In this document: positions 32,901 to 44,800 of the stretch, one piece after another
Numbering within the stretch: position 1 is the stretch's first letter
Layout: every line of letters starts with the position of its first letter
The notes under the pieces: generated by a model
The model's database searches: none
What the model saw: the letters and a program-made list of their open reading frames with translations, nothing else
What the model was told of the DNA's origin: nothing
NCBI GenBank assembly: GCA_006384855.1
Contig: VCJN01001527.1
Coordinates: 1 to 64,000, forward strand
Source: Tetraselmis striata
Lineage: Eukaryota; Chlorophyta; Chlorodendrophyceae; Chlorodendrales; Chlorodendraceae
Length of the DNA: 64,000 nt
Direction of reading: 5' to 3'
Program-made: the position numbers and the translations under genes

Positions 32901-34103
32901 GCGCCGCCCCGCCCAGCAAGCAGACACGGTCAGCGGAACAGAGCCACCTATCCGCATGCAATGTAAACACACATACATTTAAGAGGGAAAGACAGGGAGA
33001 GGGAGTGAGTGCATAACATTACATTCATTGGATTGCCGTAAGAAGAGAGCAGGAACGAGCGTGTAAACACACACATGTATGTATATACATATACGTGTAT
33101 GTATTATACAGATACATGTATATGTACCCCTCCTAACACACAGACAGACACTCGCATGCATGCGTGATCGTGTTTCGGGGACACGTGCGGTGGCGGGATG
33201 GCAGCACCTCCAGCTTGACAAAGCCCCGGGGCGGGAACTGCGTGTCGGCCTCCGTGCGGTAGTACTCGATGACATTCTTGCGCAGCACGAAGAAGCGGCG
33301 CTCCCAGAGGTTGTCGAAGAAGCCGACGGCGTAGGGGCGGTACTTGAAGAGGTAGCCGCACTTGATGAAGTTGGCGCCCTTGGCCTGCAGCGCCGCCTTT
33401 GGGGTTTGGGGGGGGGGGGGGGCGGGCTCAGCAGAGCTGGTACGTGACGCGCCGGGAGGCAGAGCGGCGCCGGCGCCCAGCGAGTCTGAGGCGCCCAGCA
33501 AGGGAGGCAAGCCCACTCGTCTCTGCAAAGTGCACAGCTTCAACACCTTCATGTGTTCATCCGTGCGTATACGATAAGACACCGCCATGCGCTTCAGAGC
33601 TCTATACCATCACATATTCATCACACAATTAATTTTCCAGTGCCCCCTCCCCCTCCCCAAGTTCTGGCAGCAACAGTACGTGTTCTCAAAGATTACGCCG
33701 GTACCCGCATTCATCAGTAGAGAAATTAAGAAGGCGGAGGTGGGTGGGCCACAAGGGAAGCAGCGCTTCTCGCCACTGAGACTTGACGCATGCACAGCAT
33801 CGACTACGGCCACGCGAAACAGCGAAGGAACGCAGTTTCGGAGCGGGGTAGCCGCGCGCACCTGCAGGCTGCCGTTCTGCTCCTTCAACGCGCGCACCGC
33901 CGCGCGCAGCTCCGCCACGTCCCCCGAACTCTCATCCGCCTCCACCGACGCCTCGGCCAGCTGACGTCGCGGGCGGGGCAGAGATTGCGGCGTTAGAGCC
34001 CCGCCGGCGCCCCTACCTTCCCGGCGCCACGCTTTCGGGCAGGCGCCCGCCCCGGCTGTCTTGGTCTCACCTTTGGACTGGAGCCAATCTTACGAAGGAA
34101 CAT
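26965..34103 (-). CDS. DGAT1: Diacylglycerol O-acyltransferase 1 with N-terminal PH domain, 15 exons
   Basis: Transfers an acyl group from acyl-CoA to diacylglycerol to make triacylglycerol in the ER (MBOAT family). Exons, 5' to 3' on the minus strand: 34103-34071, 33960-33862, 33396-33208, 32898-32737, 32610-32527, 32269-32210, 32079-31951, 31170-31024, 30503-30447, 30214-29966, 29400-29287, 28685-28560, 28315-28022, 27451-27227, 27114-26965; about 705 aa. Residues 12-44 form a short helix. Residues 55-160 are a PH domain (CGYLFKYRP...ERRFFVLRK; ERWVAALEAV at its end). Catalytic-region landmarks: RLIIENLLKYG (275), ENITAKDFMYFLAAPTLTYQ, FYKDWWN across an intron (579-585), FHELLVGVP with the catalytic His (634), and C-terminal GQPTAVLLYYHD. 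All 14 introns are phase 0. The exon ending at 31,024 could instead end at 31,012 with a GC donor, adding four residues. The start Met at 34,103 is the first before exon 1's donor; an upstream in-frame Met exists at 34,382. Confidence 0.95.
27590..27960 (+). repeat. Cluster of GGTTTCGGAGC / GCTCCGAAACC inverted motifs in a DGAT1 intron
   Basis: The motif occurs repeatedly in both directions. One pair, 27,830-27,843 and 27,854-27,867, forms a perfect 14-bp stem (ATGGTTTCGGAGCA) around a 10-bp loop. Related motifs lie in two other DGAT1 introns, near 28,890-29,190 and 30,690-30,910. They look like remains of a small hairpin-type mobile repeat. Confidence 0.6.
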
Positions 34104-34721
34104 GTCGCCCGCCGAGCCCGACGTCGCAGCAGCGCAGGAGAGCTCAGCACCAGCAAGGGGGCGCAGTGGCCAAGGCGCAGCCGGCAGGCACTGTAAGCAG
34201 CTGTCGACGGCGGAGTGTGCCGGCGGCCCGTGCTGCCGTCGTGGCGCGCTGGGCCGTGCGGTGGGGCGCGAACGGTCACCGCGAGTCGCGATATTGCCTT
34301 TGCCGATCGATCGGCCTTCGCTGTCATGTGCCGGACGAGCTCGGCCACTCGTCGCCGTCCGCCGGGGTTGGCGCAACGGCAAACCGCGACAGCGATGAGC
34401 CGATGATGACGCTACGACTACTGCACGCTGCGCGGACGACAGATGACCCCTCCATTATTGGCGGACCGGCGCGGGCTATTGCGGACGAATACTCCTGTCG
34501 AATAAAACAACGACTGACCGCAACCGCAGGTGCCAGATGACCATCACCCGTAGATTCGATTAAGGGAATTAGGGTTGACACACCGGGACTAGCCTTCCAA
34601 TCATGTCAGCAAGGGTGTAAGGATTATCTAGGTCTTCGTACCGTGATCTGGACGGCGGGCGCGGCGCGGGCGCGGGCGGGAGAGCCAGTACTCGTACCGG
34701 GAAGGATTACCGTCAGCGCAT

Positions 34722-34779
34722 TTCCTATTGCCTATTCGGGTGGTTTCCTGATCGCCTTTTGCAGCTAGCTCATGTAACT
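34722..34779 (+). mobile_element. 58-bp solo 3' tail of non-LTR family X
   Basis: CTATTGCCTATTCGGGTGG...GCAGCTAGCTCATGTAACT matches the last bases of the copy ending at 45,955. It is flanked by a 16-bp duplication, ATTACCGTCAGCGCAT (34,706-34,721) and ATTACCATCAGCGCAT (34,780-34,795), one mismatch. It lies about 145 bp upstream of the next start codon. Confidence 0.8.
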
Positions 34780-34925
34780 ATTACCATCAGCGCATCGCGC
34801 GGGCCTGGCTGCCCACACCCTCTTGCAAGCAGTAGCGACTAGCGGAACCTCCCCTTCCCCCAAACAGCCGCACCCCGCCCAATCCACCCCATCCACCTCC
34901 TCCGCTCACTCCCGCAACCGCAGCG

Positions 34926-35372
34926 ATGGCTTTCCGCGCCTGCCGTGCCCTGGCGGCCGCCGCTCCCGCCATGCGCACCGCCGCGGGGCAGCGTGCCCTA
35001 ACCGCCGCCGGGCTGAGCCCCGCCGTGCCCTCGTCGGCCGCGCCTCTGGCGGTCGCCGGCCTGCACGCCACGCGCGGCTTCGCAGCGCTGGCGGGCGAGA
35101 TGAGCGAGAACATTCTGGCCACCAAGAGCACCAAGGACCTGACGGACCTGCTGGAGCGCAGCATGGGCCAGCTGGACCCCAAGTCCGCGGGCACCGCGCT
35201 GGTGCGCCTCGCGCTGCTGGGCGGCAACTTCCCCGGCGAGCGCGAGCTGCAGACCCGGCTGGAGAAGATCGTGCCCGCGCTGGCCAAGCACGTGCCCTCC
35301 ATGGACGGCAGCACGCAGCCGCTGGCCAAGTCCGCGGTGGCCAAGTTTGAGAAGGCCGGCTTCAAGCTGTGA
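34926..35372 (+). CDS. Small protein with probable mitochondrial or plastid targeting peptide
   Basis: 148-aa ORF with the strong GC3 bias of the two intact genes. Residues 1-57 contain many Ala and Arg and no acidic residue (MAFRACRALAAAAPAMRTAA at the start), which is typical of an organelle presequence. The remaining 90 residues are predicted helical: KSTKDLTDLLERSMGQLDPK, then ALVRLALLGGNFPGERELQ, then a Lys-rich end, AVAKFEKAGFKL. The rhythm recalls the helical repeats of organelle RNA-binding proteins (OPR or FASTK-like), but one or two repeats are too little to claim it. A sequence resembling an intron acceptor (CCGCAACCGCAG) ends just 2 bp before the ATG, and a GTGAGG donor follows the stop at 35,418, so UTR introns are possible. 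Function unknown. Confidence 0.75.
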   Translation: MAFRACRALAAAAPAMRTAAGQRALTAAGLSPAVPSSAAPLAVAGLHATRGFAALAGEMSENILATKSTKDLTDLLERSMGQLDPKSAGTALVRLALLGGNFPGERELQTRLEKIVPALAKHVPSMDGSTQPLAKSAVAKFEKAGFKL

Positions 35373-37250
35373 GCTGGCGGCCCCCTGCCCGGGTGGAGCC
35401 ACACCATCAGCCGTGCAGGTGAGGGGCCCTTGCCCCCCCCCCCCCCCCCCCCCCCCCCCCATATCAGCCGCAGGGGATCCGCTAGCATCTCTTGCTCCCA
35501 TCCACCCTCCCAGGCATTCCAAACCTGCGCCAGTACCAGCTTGCGCTGAGCACCCTTGCACCAGTTGTCATTCCGTCGCTATTTTGTTTTGCTTTCTGCG
35601 ATAGGGTTTCAGGGGTCCCTGGCAAACGTCCCTGCCTCCAGCATCCCTCGTGGATCAGACAGACGCTGACCCCCACCCCCACCCCTTTCCCACCTCCTGC
35701 GGCCCAAAGCTATCCTGGAGCCCGCGGTCCCGGACAAGGCGTCACGTGATCAGCACATGTGCCGCATGCGGGGCTGTGAGCGCAACAGGCGTGCCGCGGA
35801 GTGTGTGACTGTGTGTCCTGATGCCACCATCATGTAGCATTACCGTTTAAAAACCCCTAAATCCTTCCCCAGTGTCACCCCTCCCCCTTCACACCCTTGT
35901 GCACGTTGCACGGCACTGGCCCACCCGGCATCCATGCATGTGTTGCGAGCAGCCCACCCGCAGTTTCCGTGTTCCGAGCTGGCTTCATGGCCCCCACCTC
36001 TGAGGGCCAGTGCAGCAGCAGATGGGCGTCCCCAACCCTGATCTGGATCTTTTGTCTTGGGGGCTGTTGCCCCTCCCCGCCGAGCCACACCCCAGAACGC
36101 GCGACACTGCGCCGCACTGGGAGTGCAGGGGCCGCGGCCCTTTGTTGTATTTGGGCGTGGCGGGAGGACCGCCGCTGGCCCCCAGAATCAACAGCATTCT
36201 AACGCACCTTACACCTCCGCTCACCCCTTTGCCTCGTACCACAGGCGCAGCGGTGCGATTCCCTCCTTGAATACTGTCTTTTTGGCCGAGATAGGTTTCC
36301 TTACTGTTGATCTAACGCTCATAGATGGTCCTCTGAGACGGTCAGGATTGTAGCTCCTGGTTTAGGGGATAACATCTGACTAAACCCCGAGGGGAGGGAG
36401 GGCCGGGGTGGGCGTTGGTTCGTCCCGCGAAATCCCGTTCGACGTCTGAAACACTACAGAACCAAAGGCAAAAGAACTCTCAGGGGTGTTGCCGGCTGGT
36501 GCGCGTGCGTGCGCTTGTGCCCGGCGTACAGGGTACGACGTAAGGAAATAATTGTGATGTTCCCACCATTAGGGAAGATCCAACAAGTCCTGTGGGGGGG
36601 GGAGGGGGGGGGGGGGGGGGGGGGGGGGGGTCCTAGCCAGTAAGCCAGTAAGTATACTCTTGATTGCCTCTGAAATGCATAATATCAACAGCATTGCCGG
36701 ACATTCAGAGTTGTGTTTCCATCATCACGCCATCAAGAAAATATTGAAGCATGGGGGATGCAGCTGCTCTGCTTCTTGCGTGACCTCCTTCGCCATGCCT
36801 CTTCGAACACTATGAGAGGGAGGGGGGGGGGCAGAAGATACCGCCCGCAATGTGTGCCTGCTTGCATCTATGTGCATTGTCACTGCGGCCGGCATGCGGT
36901 GATATTTGGCACGGTATGTGTGGTCCCAATCTGGCAGCGGAAGCTGCTACCTCTCAAAACGACACCAGGTACATGCCACAAAACCTGAATGTCACTGGCA
37001 ACTAGCATTGAGCTGTAGTGTTTCTCATTGCTGTAGGTACGGGATATTCGCGGACACCCCCACACACGCCGCTCGTTTTAAAGTGCTTTGATAATGGGTA
37101 AAACCTAAAAAGGGGCCTGGAGGGAATAGCAAGTTCTATTTTTTGCAGATGGTGATGACGCGGCAATCACGGATATATTTCAAGTCATTATACAGGTGCC
37201 GGGCGCGGGTACGGGTATACGGGCGCAAATAAATTACAAACCGTACTCAA
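35373..37250. other. No gene recognised; C and G runs
   Basis: 3' flank of the small gene. It contains a C run at about 35,432-35,460 and a broken G run at about 36,594-36,630. ORFs on both strands at 35,840-36,350 overlap in several frames and show no known motif. A second, undetected gene cannot be excluded. Confidence 0.4.
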
Positions 37251-37257
37251 TCAGTGC

Positions 37258-38430
37258 TTGCGTTGCCTCATTGGGGTAGGTAAAAACTCCCCTGGGGTAG
37301 CCACTGCACCGGTGATGCGGGAATTGGATATTGCGCCCATAGAGGCTACGGCCGCTGCGGCACGGGCTCGGGCGTTCCTTAAAGCATCCGACTTGAATAC
37401 ATGTATAACCCATTTAGTAGATCAGCCAAGTCGGGCGCGCCCTAACACGTGGATGTCGGGGACTGTGCGGTGGTTAGATCGACTAGCTAGGGCGAACGTA
37501 GGGCTAGCTGAGGGGGCGCACTTTCCACTTGAGTGGAGGTCACTAGCCGCGCGCGATGCCGCTAAACTAGTAAAGGCATCGGTGTGGGCGCGTTACGAGT
37601 CGTCGGCATCGTTAGCACGCAATAAAACCTGGGGTATATATGTCCAGGCGTCTTATGCGTCAAACCCGTTGCCACAGTACGGTGTGGGTGTCCCCGCGGG
37701 GGTTGTGGCCGGGTTGCACATCATGATACAATTACGCACCCGAGTATTTCCCACTGCCCGCCGATTGGCCCGGATTCATGCCATGCCTGAGCGGTTCCTT
37801 GAACACTGCCCTGCATGTGGAGGAGGTGAATCTGAGACTATCGAACATATATCGATATTGGTGGAGGGCCAGCCAGCGGTGGGGGTATCACCGTCATAAT
37901 TTTGGGTTGTTAATTCCGGAGTTCAGGGATTTTATTAGTAGTCAGGTTAGTGCGTCAACGCCTGAGGACTTAACTGCGTTTATTTTTGGCGGGGTCCCCC
38001 CCTCCCTTCACGGCGCCCTGGATTTTACTGGGAATGGGAAATTTTTCCAGCTATGGCGTCGGGCCCTCCCTCACATTGCCTTTTTTGTTGCACATGTATC
38101 GCACTCCCGAAATGCTTTGCTCCGCGGGTTGGGGCTTGCCCCAACTCGCATTACTCGAATGGGCCGACGCCCAAACGGGTAGGGCGGACCTTTCGTGGTC
38201 AGTGCCGGGTATTTTGATGGCAGTGTTTTAGACGGTGATCCAACAGTGTTGGAAATTCCGTCACTGGCCTTTAATTAGTCTTGAGAAATGCTTCGGCAAT
38301 TTGCTTGATGACTATAACGGAGCGTCGCCTACCCAGGGCTTTCCGTAACTGGATTGCTGCCTAAACGGCCGTCGTAGAGACGCTGCAAGGGTTTCACTGG
38401 TGCCAGTCCTGTCCCGGGGGCGGAAAAACA
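37258..38430 (+). pseudogene. 5'-truncated non-LTR retrotransposon with C-terminal zinc-knuckle motif
   Basis: Reading from about 37,258 gives the last part of a LINE-type ORF2. It contains LHIMIQLRTRVFPTARRLAR and then CPACGGGESETIEHI, the Cys/His motif that many LINEs carry after the RT. After a frameshift near 37,855 it continues GYHRHNFGLLIPEFRDFISS up to a stop at 38,180. The RT domain is absent. The non-coding tail, 38,232-38,430, recurs inverted at 12,386-12,520 and 10,848-10,884, and directly at 62,876-62,980, which supports a mobile element. The tail ends near GTCCCGGGGGCGGAAAAACAA. Confidence 0.7.
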
Positions 38431-38459
38431 ACATTATACGGGTGCTGATGCACAAGTTA

Positions 38460-39105
38460 GAACCCTTAGTATCGGAGAAGCCTCATATTTGTGCTTCCCT
38501 GCAGCCTATACAGGGAATGTAATGAGGTCGGGCGGCAGATAACGGCGTCATCTGCGTCTGGGGCGGCCTCGTACTCGGCACATGCCCTCACGCCGGCCCA
38601 TGCCAAGTGGTCTGCTGGCGTTACCGCCAGTTGGTCTACCGCCGGTTCGCCAGGTTGGGGTTGGTCGTACGCCGGGAGGAGGCCCTCCGCCAGGTGCTGC
38701 CACATCTCGGCATCTGTAAGGCCCCTGAAGGAGGGGGGGCGGAGCCGCACCCAGGTCTGCCCCGCCACGGTTCCGCAACATAAGGCTTAATTAAATATCT
38801 ACTAATGATGATTTTTATCTATATATATAGCGGATAATACCTGTAGTCGATAAGAGGTGCAACACCGGCGTTGTGCATGTGGCATCTTTTCTCTGTCACG
38901 TTTGGTCAGAATTTTATTATATATTCGCTGACATGTAATGACGTGTAGTATGACCGCCGCACATGGATTTCAGCAATACTCCAGACTACTCCTTTCATAA
39001 TACTGTATTAATCCATATAGGTCGCTAGTCGCTATATATTCCACTTCTTCATGTTATTATAAATTTTATTATTCATTTCCATCAATATATATTTACATTA
39101 GCTAG
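38460..39105. other. No gene recognised; AT-rich right half
   Basis: A GC-rich stretch, 38,490-38,780, is open on the minus strand (100 aa) but shows no known motif. From 38,790 to 39,105 the sequence turns AT-rich, with several ATATATA stretches. Confidence 0.4.
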
Positions 39106-39107
39106 CA

Positions 39108-40350
39108 GCACGAGGCGATATCGGAAATCACCAAAACAAAAGGACAATCAGAAAGGTCCTCTACAGCGACTGCGGGGTGGAAGCAGTAACATGAGAAGAC
39201 GCAGAATGGGCACGAGCACACGCATCAGACTTGGCCATCTGCACACCGGCAGAGAGAATGCCGCCCAGGGTACCATGCACGCAAGCCGAGACCCGCTGCA
39301 ACAGCCCCCGCCGTGTGCGCGACAGGTGACGGCGAAACTCAGCAGGTTGGCTGGCGACAAAGTTCCGAAGTGCCTGAACGGATTGACCACGAAGAAAGCA
39401 AGAGGTCGGGGCGGAAGGACCGCCCGGGAAGTTGCGCACAGCCAACAGCACCGCGAAGATGTAGACCACCGTCAAAGCGGACTTCCCGAGACGGCCGCGG
39501 TCCTCAACCACAAAAGGGTAGTACCGGTGAACACCCTGCACCGGGGCGGAAGACGCCCGGTCCGCTGCCAACGAACTTACCATGCTCCGCCTCGGTCGCC
39601 GCGATTCCCGGGGTGCACCGGCGGGGGTCGTTGCTCCAAGTGGGGATCGTGGAGGACACGAACGCGAAGTCGGTCATGTAATCGCACGCCAGCCCCCCCC
39701 CCCCCCCCCCCCCCCCCACCCCGCCAGCGCCAGGTCCGACGCGCGGCCGCGAGCAGTCCGCTGGGCGCAGCCCACTCGTCTCAAGGGTCAAGTCGCCAGC
39801 TCCTGAACGGTCCCGGTCAAGCACCGCCCCCGCATCAATTGCCACAATTGCCCACAGATTCTTCAAAGCGGTATGCATGCGGTGCTTGTAGTTCGCTACG
39901 GGGCATATGGGTAGATGATCCACGATGAAATCCGTAGCGCTCCGGTCCGAGCCATCCGTAGAGCGAAGCCATAAGGGATCAATACCACACGTGGGGCCAG
40001 GGCAAGTACAAGAGCGGAACCTCCGTGCGGGCAAAGGCCCAGTACCCGCGCAGCGGCGGCCGAATAAGGAGCATAGGGAATCTTGCGGGCTGACTCGTGA
40101 TACGACTGGAAAAGCGCGATAGGGATCCCGGCCCGCACGCGTTGTACATGCGCAGGGTATCAAGTCGAGAGGCCGCGGCACCAGTACGCTGGAAGCTGAG
40201 ATCGAGGGTCACGAAGTCACGCAAGCGAATCGCACGGCTGAGGTGGCGTTGGACAACCATGGTCGTGGGTTGATCATCGGAGGTCGCACCCGAACCCGTA
40301 CCCGAGGGCGGAGCAGTAGAACCTGGCAGCGATTCTGGGAGGGAAACATT
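39108..40350 (-). pseudogene. Non-LTR family X copy, C-terminal coding part and 3' tail
   Basis: Aligns, reversed, with 44,690-45,955. The protein includes DHLPICPVANYKHRMHTALK and, in another frame, VQGVHRYYPFVVEDRGRLG and NFVASQPAEFRRHLSRTRRG, as in the copies at 12.6 and 45.5 kb. A C run on the plus strand at about 39,693-39,717 interrupts the frame. The tail, with GCTAGCTAATGTAA on the minus strand, is at 39,108-39,175. At least three frameshifts make it inactive. Confidence 0.75.
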
Positions 40351-40359
40351 ACTCATGCT

Positions 40360-41110
40360 AAATATCATTCAAGATACATACGGTATCCTTGGTACCCGTA
40401 CCGGGTACCGTATATATCGACTAATACCTGGCAGTAGTTAGGCATAAGTTCTCATTCGTCAATAATGAAACTGCTACAATGTAGAAATCGCACGGATTCT
40501 TCCGGATTACTCGACTGTAGCAGGAAAACAGTCGCCGCACCCCCTAAGGCAGTTACGATTGAATGTTATGTTTTAGTTCCTCCCCCACCCCCCCCCCCCC
40601 CCCCTTCAACTTTCCGCCCCCCCCTCAACTATCTTTTATTAGGTCTGACAGTACTAAGTAGAACATGCCCTCAGCTACATAAAAACTCCCACTTACACGA
40701 CTTTATTTCTGAACTATTTCCGTGCATGGCTGTATGCAAGGGGGTGTTCCCTGCCATATGCAAGCATAAAACGGAGGGGGGCGGGGCACTTTTTGGAACC
40801 ATCAGCAAATTGTAGTCAAAATCAAGGCAACCCCACCACATGGTGGCCCTATCCACCCTTCCATGTAGTGCTATGTTGCTGCTGGCCTACTGTATGTCGC
40901 CGCTTTATAGTTCGGTATCGTTTGCCTAGATGATATAGATACCGTTGTCAGCGCACGCCGTGAGGCGGTGAGAGACCTAGCTCAGGCCACCAGCCGCCCA
41001 ACACTGCTTAAATACTGAAATGAAAGTTTCGACCCCAAATTTAAGATCCCCCCCCCCCCCCCCCCCCTCAATTTCTCCAAAAATCCGGTACCTAAAACAT
41101 AACATTAATT
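40360..41110. other. Spacer with short palindromes and C runs
   Basis: Contains GGTACCCGTACCGGGTACCG near 40,391, C runs near 40,590 and 41,050, and no recognisable coding sequence. Confidence 0.4.
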
Positions 41111-41802
41111 TAATCGTAACTACAGGTACCTAAATTATCATTCGTCGGTGATGTCATTTTCCCCCTATGAATGGTCGGAGAAACGTTGTAGGAGCTCGTT
41201 CCTCCGACCGCCGAACCCCCCCTTGCAGGACCGTTTTTTCCTCCAATAGAAGCCATCAAGTGGCCATGGCGGGCGATCGCCCCGACCATGCCCCGAACAT
41301 ACATACCTTGCGCCCGCCCCCCCCCGCCCCCCACACACACACACCCACCCCGCGCCCGGCTTGCTTCCTCGGCGAACAGCTCATGCGCGTCGCTGCCGGG
41401 GACGACCTTGAAGGGCGTGGGGCGCGGCGGCCTCTTGGCAGTCACACCCGGCGCGCGGCGCGAAGGCGGGCTGGGCGCGTCGCGCTTGTGGCCCTGCGGG
41501 CTGCCCTCGCCGTTGGGGGAGGCCGGTTGGGCTTATGCGGCTTTGTTCGGCTCATTGGGGGCCACAGGGCCCGTGGGGACTTCGGGCTTAGTTGCCGGCG
41601 GGCCGGCCATCCCTGAAAGCATGTTCAGCTGTTGCAGTTGCCCATCGCTCACGCCGCCCGGGCCGGCATGTTCGCCTGCTCTAGACGCGGGTTGTTGGGT
41701 ACGGTTATGATGATGCGTGGCTAGAGGAGGAGGCCGCAGCGGACGTACATGGTATTGTTGCGCGTTCGAGGGCGTATTGCGCGTACCGCGCGCTCCTTTC
41801 AT
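41110..41802 (-). pseudogene. Possible ORF1-like reading frame, unknown
   Basis: On the minus strand a single frame runs from 41,802 to 41,110 with only one stop (at 41,533). It is rich in Pro, Ala and Lys, for example PATKPEVPTGPVAPNEPNKA and RAPGVTAKRPPRPTPFKVV. The composition suits a retroelement ORF1, but no domain is visible and the opposite strand is also partly open. Low confidence. Confidence 0.3.
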
Positions 41803-44800
41803 ACTTGCGAATCATAACTTGGGGTCAGCTGCGGGTGCTGGACCGTCGTCGGAGAAAGGCCCGGTTTTAACGGCGGATGCCGCGGTTCCCACAGTGAGCG
41901 CATCCCGCGCGCGCGTTTCGTTGCGGAATGATAACTTCGATCTGCCGAATGAAGACAATAACTTATTACGTGTGGCTCCCTCGGCGTCGGCAGCTGGCGT
42001 GCGGGCGCTGCAGCGCCAGCACGCGCCGGTTGCTGCTTCAGCCGCCCATGATGCCGCCCTCGCGGCTACCGCTCGGGGGTGCGCCACCAACGACGTCTAC
42101 CGCAAAATGCCCCGTACGCCGCTAGCTGCGGAATACGGCTATCGGCGTCTGCCCCGCGGCTCGGCCTGTCCTCTTCCCCCTGCTAGACCGTATGTTGGCA
42201 TATGCTGACCGCTTCCCTCCTACCGACGACATGTCGTACGGGGCCGAAGGCGCTATCTGCGTATTTGCGGGGCTACTACTTCGACCCTACCCATCCAGCA
42301 GCCCCGCAGTTGTGCGGAAATCGGCGGAGCGGCGAGTGCGGCTGTGGGAGGCGGGGGATGCTGTCCGCGCCGGCTTCTCGGTGTGAGGGATGCAGCAATT
42401 TTGGCGCGAGTCGCGGGATGCCAGCGAGTTACACGATTACCTGATGGAGGCGGGGGAGCGGCCGGCGGGCACATCTTGGAGTGCCCGCCGGCGGAAGCGC
42501 CGGCGGTCTGCGAGGGCGCGGGCGGCTGCAGAGGCTGCGGAGGGGAGCGCCGATGCTGCGGTAGATGGGGTGCCGCCGGCGGTGGTAGTAGATGGTCACC
42601 GCCGGGCGGCGAAACTACTCACCGCCGTGCATGAGCTGCGCCGCGCTCGCCAGGCGCTAGACACCGCCGATCTCGGTATGGTGTCCGACGCCGCTGCGGC
42701 GCTCCATGTCCTTGAAGCCCTCCATCCGCCTCCTGCTCCCACCAACCCGGAGTACTCCCCTCCCGATGAGCCGCCGGGCCTGCGGCGGGCGCCGCCGTCG
42801 TGGGGTGGCAATGCGGACGATGTTCGGCGGTGGGGGGAGGATCAGAGGCGGGTTCCGCGCCGTGCTCCCCGCTTTTCCGTTGGGCGTTGGGGGACTGGTG
42901 GCGTTGGGAGCACATGAGGGACCTAGACGTACCTTCATGGCGCCTGTGGGCGAACCGCTGCCTGGCGGGGCGGTGCCACTCGCGCACTGCGGCTTTCTTG
43001 GCGAGTGGCGCCGTCTTTATTGCGCTCCACAATGACGACCCCGCCGCGCGAGGAGCGGGCGAAGACCGGCGAGCCGCTGCGAGTCGCTTGGCGTCGGCTC
43101 CGTGCTGGTGCGCCTGGCCTCCGCCCACGCTCTCGTGCATGTGGGTGCGGATGCGCGGGAGGTCATGGGCCCGGTACAACGCAGCGTTCAGTCGGGAGCA
43201 GACTGTGAGACGGCGTATATGAGCATGCGGGTGGCGCTGCATCTTTTCGGCAGGCGTGAGACTGGCGGGAAAGGGCTACTACTCCTGGATATTCGGAATG
43301 CCTTCAATGAGGTATCCCGGAGTGCGATACTTTACGGCTTTGCGTCAGCACCCGCTTCTACATGGCATGATCCCTTTTTCCCGGATGCTGTACGATCGTC
43401 CTAGCGACATGTACTACTACGCGCCGGATGATCCCGGTACTTTGCGCGCCACCCTACGGCCTCGTGCGGGTGTGCGCCAGGGTGATGTGTTGTCCCCGCT
43501 ATATTTCTGCCTCGCTATCGCGGGCCCGGTGCAAGCGGCTGTGGCTCATGTGGCTCATACCGCCGCTGGTAATTTCTGCCAGTGTTTCGCGGATGATTGC
43601 GGCGCGGCTTCTGCCGCGGCCCACGTTCCGCGTGTTTTTGACGGGTATTGTACGGAGCTTTTCAAAGTCGGACTGGTGGTACAGGACAGTAAGACGCGAT
43701 ACGTTCGTCACCCCGGTGACAACGAGGCCGAGTTGCGGGCAGTGCGGGCGAAGTTGGCCCCGGGAGGGTTCGTACCCCGGCCGGTGACCCTGGCCAGGAT
43801 GGCGACGTGTACCATGGTGCTCCTATATTACCCATTATCCCGGGTGGTTGACCCGTGCGTTGGGGCGGCGCCGGGAGGCCCACGCCGCACTATTGGAGCG
43901 GATCGCCTCCTTTGGCACGTCGGGGTACGGATGCCAGCATGGGGCCATGTAGCTGATGGTCGTACGCGTGGTGCGGCAGACTGGCTTCCTCAGCCGCATG
44001 ATGCTGCCGTCGGAGCTAGACCCTTTCTTGGAAGCCGTGGACGCCGCCAACATTTCGGCTGCGTTTTCGTTGCTTGGTTTGGATGCTTGCGAACAGTCTA
44101 TACCGCGCATGGAGGCTGCGATCGTCCAGATGAGTATGCCCGCGGATTTTGACGGTTTGAATATGGCCTTGCTGCAGTCTGAGGCCCCCGCGGCGTTTTA
44201 TTCCGCGCAATCGGTTATCCTGCCAAAGCTGGTACGGGAGTACGGGCCCGCCCTCACCCCCTTGCACGAGGCGGTTTGCGCCGAGGTGTCGTCCGTGGCT
44301 ACGAGTGCTTTGCCATGGGTGCGCGAGACGCGCCGCGTATACGATACTGTACGGGCCCTTAACACGTTACCGCAAGCAGATGTGCAGCGCGCACGCGCCG
44401 CGTACGGGCACGCCCACGAGTCTTCGAGTTACTTACGGTCGGTAATGCTACGACCACCGCTGCACCGGATCCGTCAGGTGGTACTACGGCCCGGACGGGT
44501 ACGAGCACTAGCGGAGGATTGCGCGTCACCACATCTCCTTTTACGGCCACTTCCCATAGAGTTGGTACTGGTGAGGCTGTCTCTGTTGCCCAGCAATCGC
44601 TTCCTATCGGTGGTACGAGTACTGCCGATACCGTTACTACATGCGCTTCTGTAGCTCTCAAGATACCGTGGCCCCGCGAATTAGTGGCACCCCCTCCGCC
44701 AGTGGCATCTCCTTCCCTACTAGAACCTCAGCCAAGCGATACAACAGCTCCGCCCTCGGGTACGGATACGGGTGCTGCCTCCGACGATCAACCCACGACG

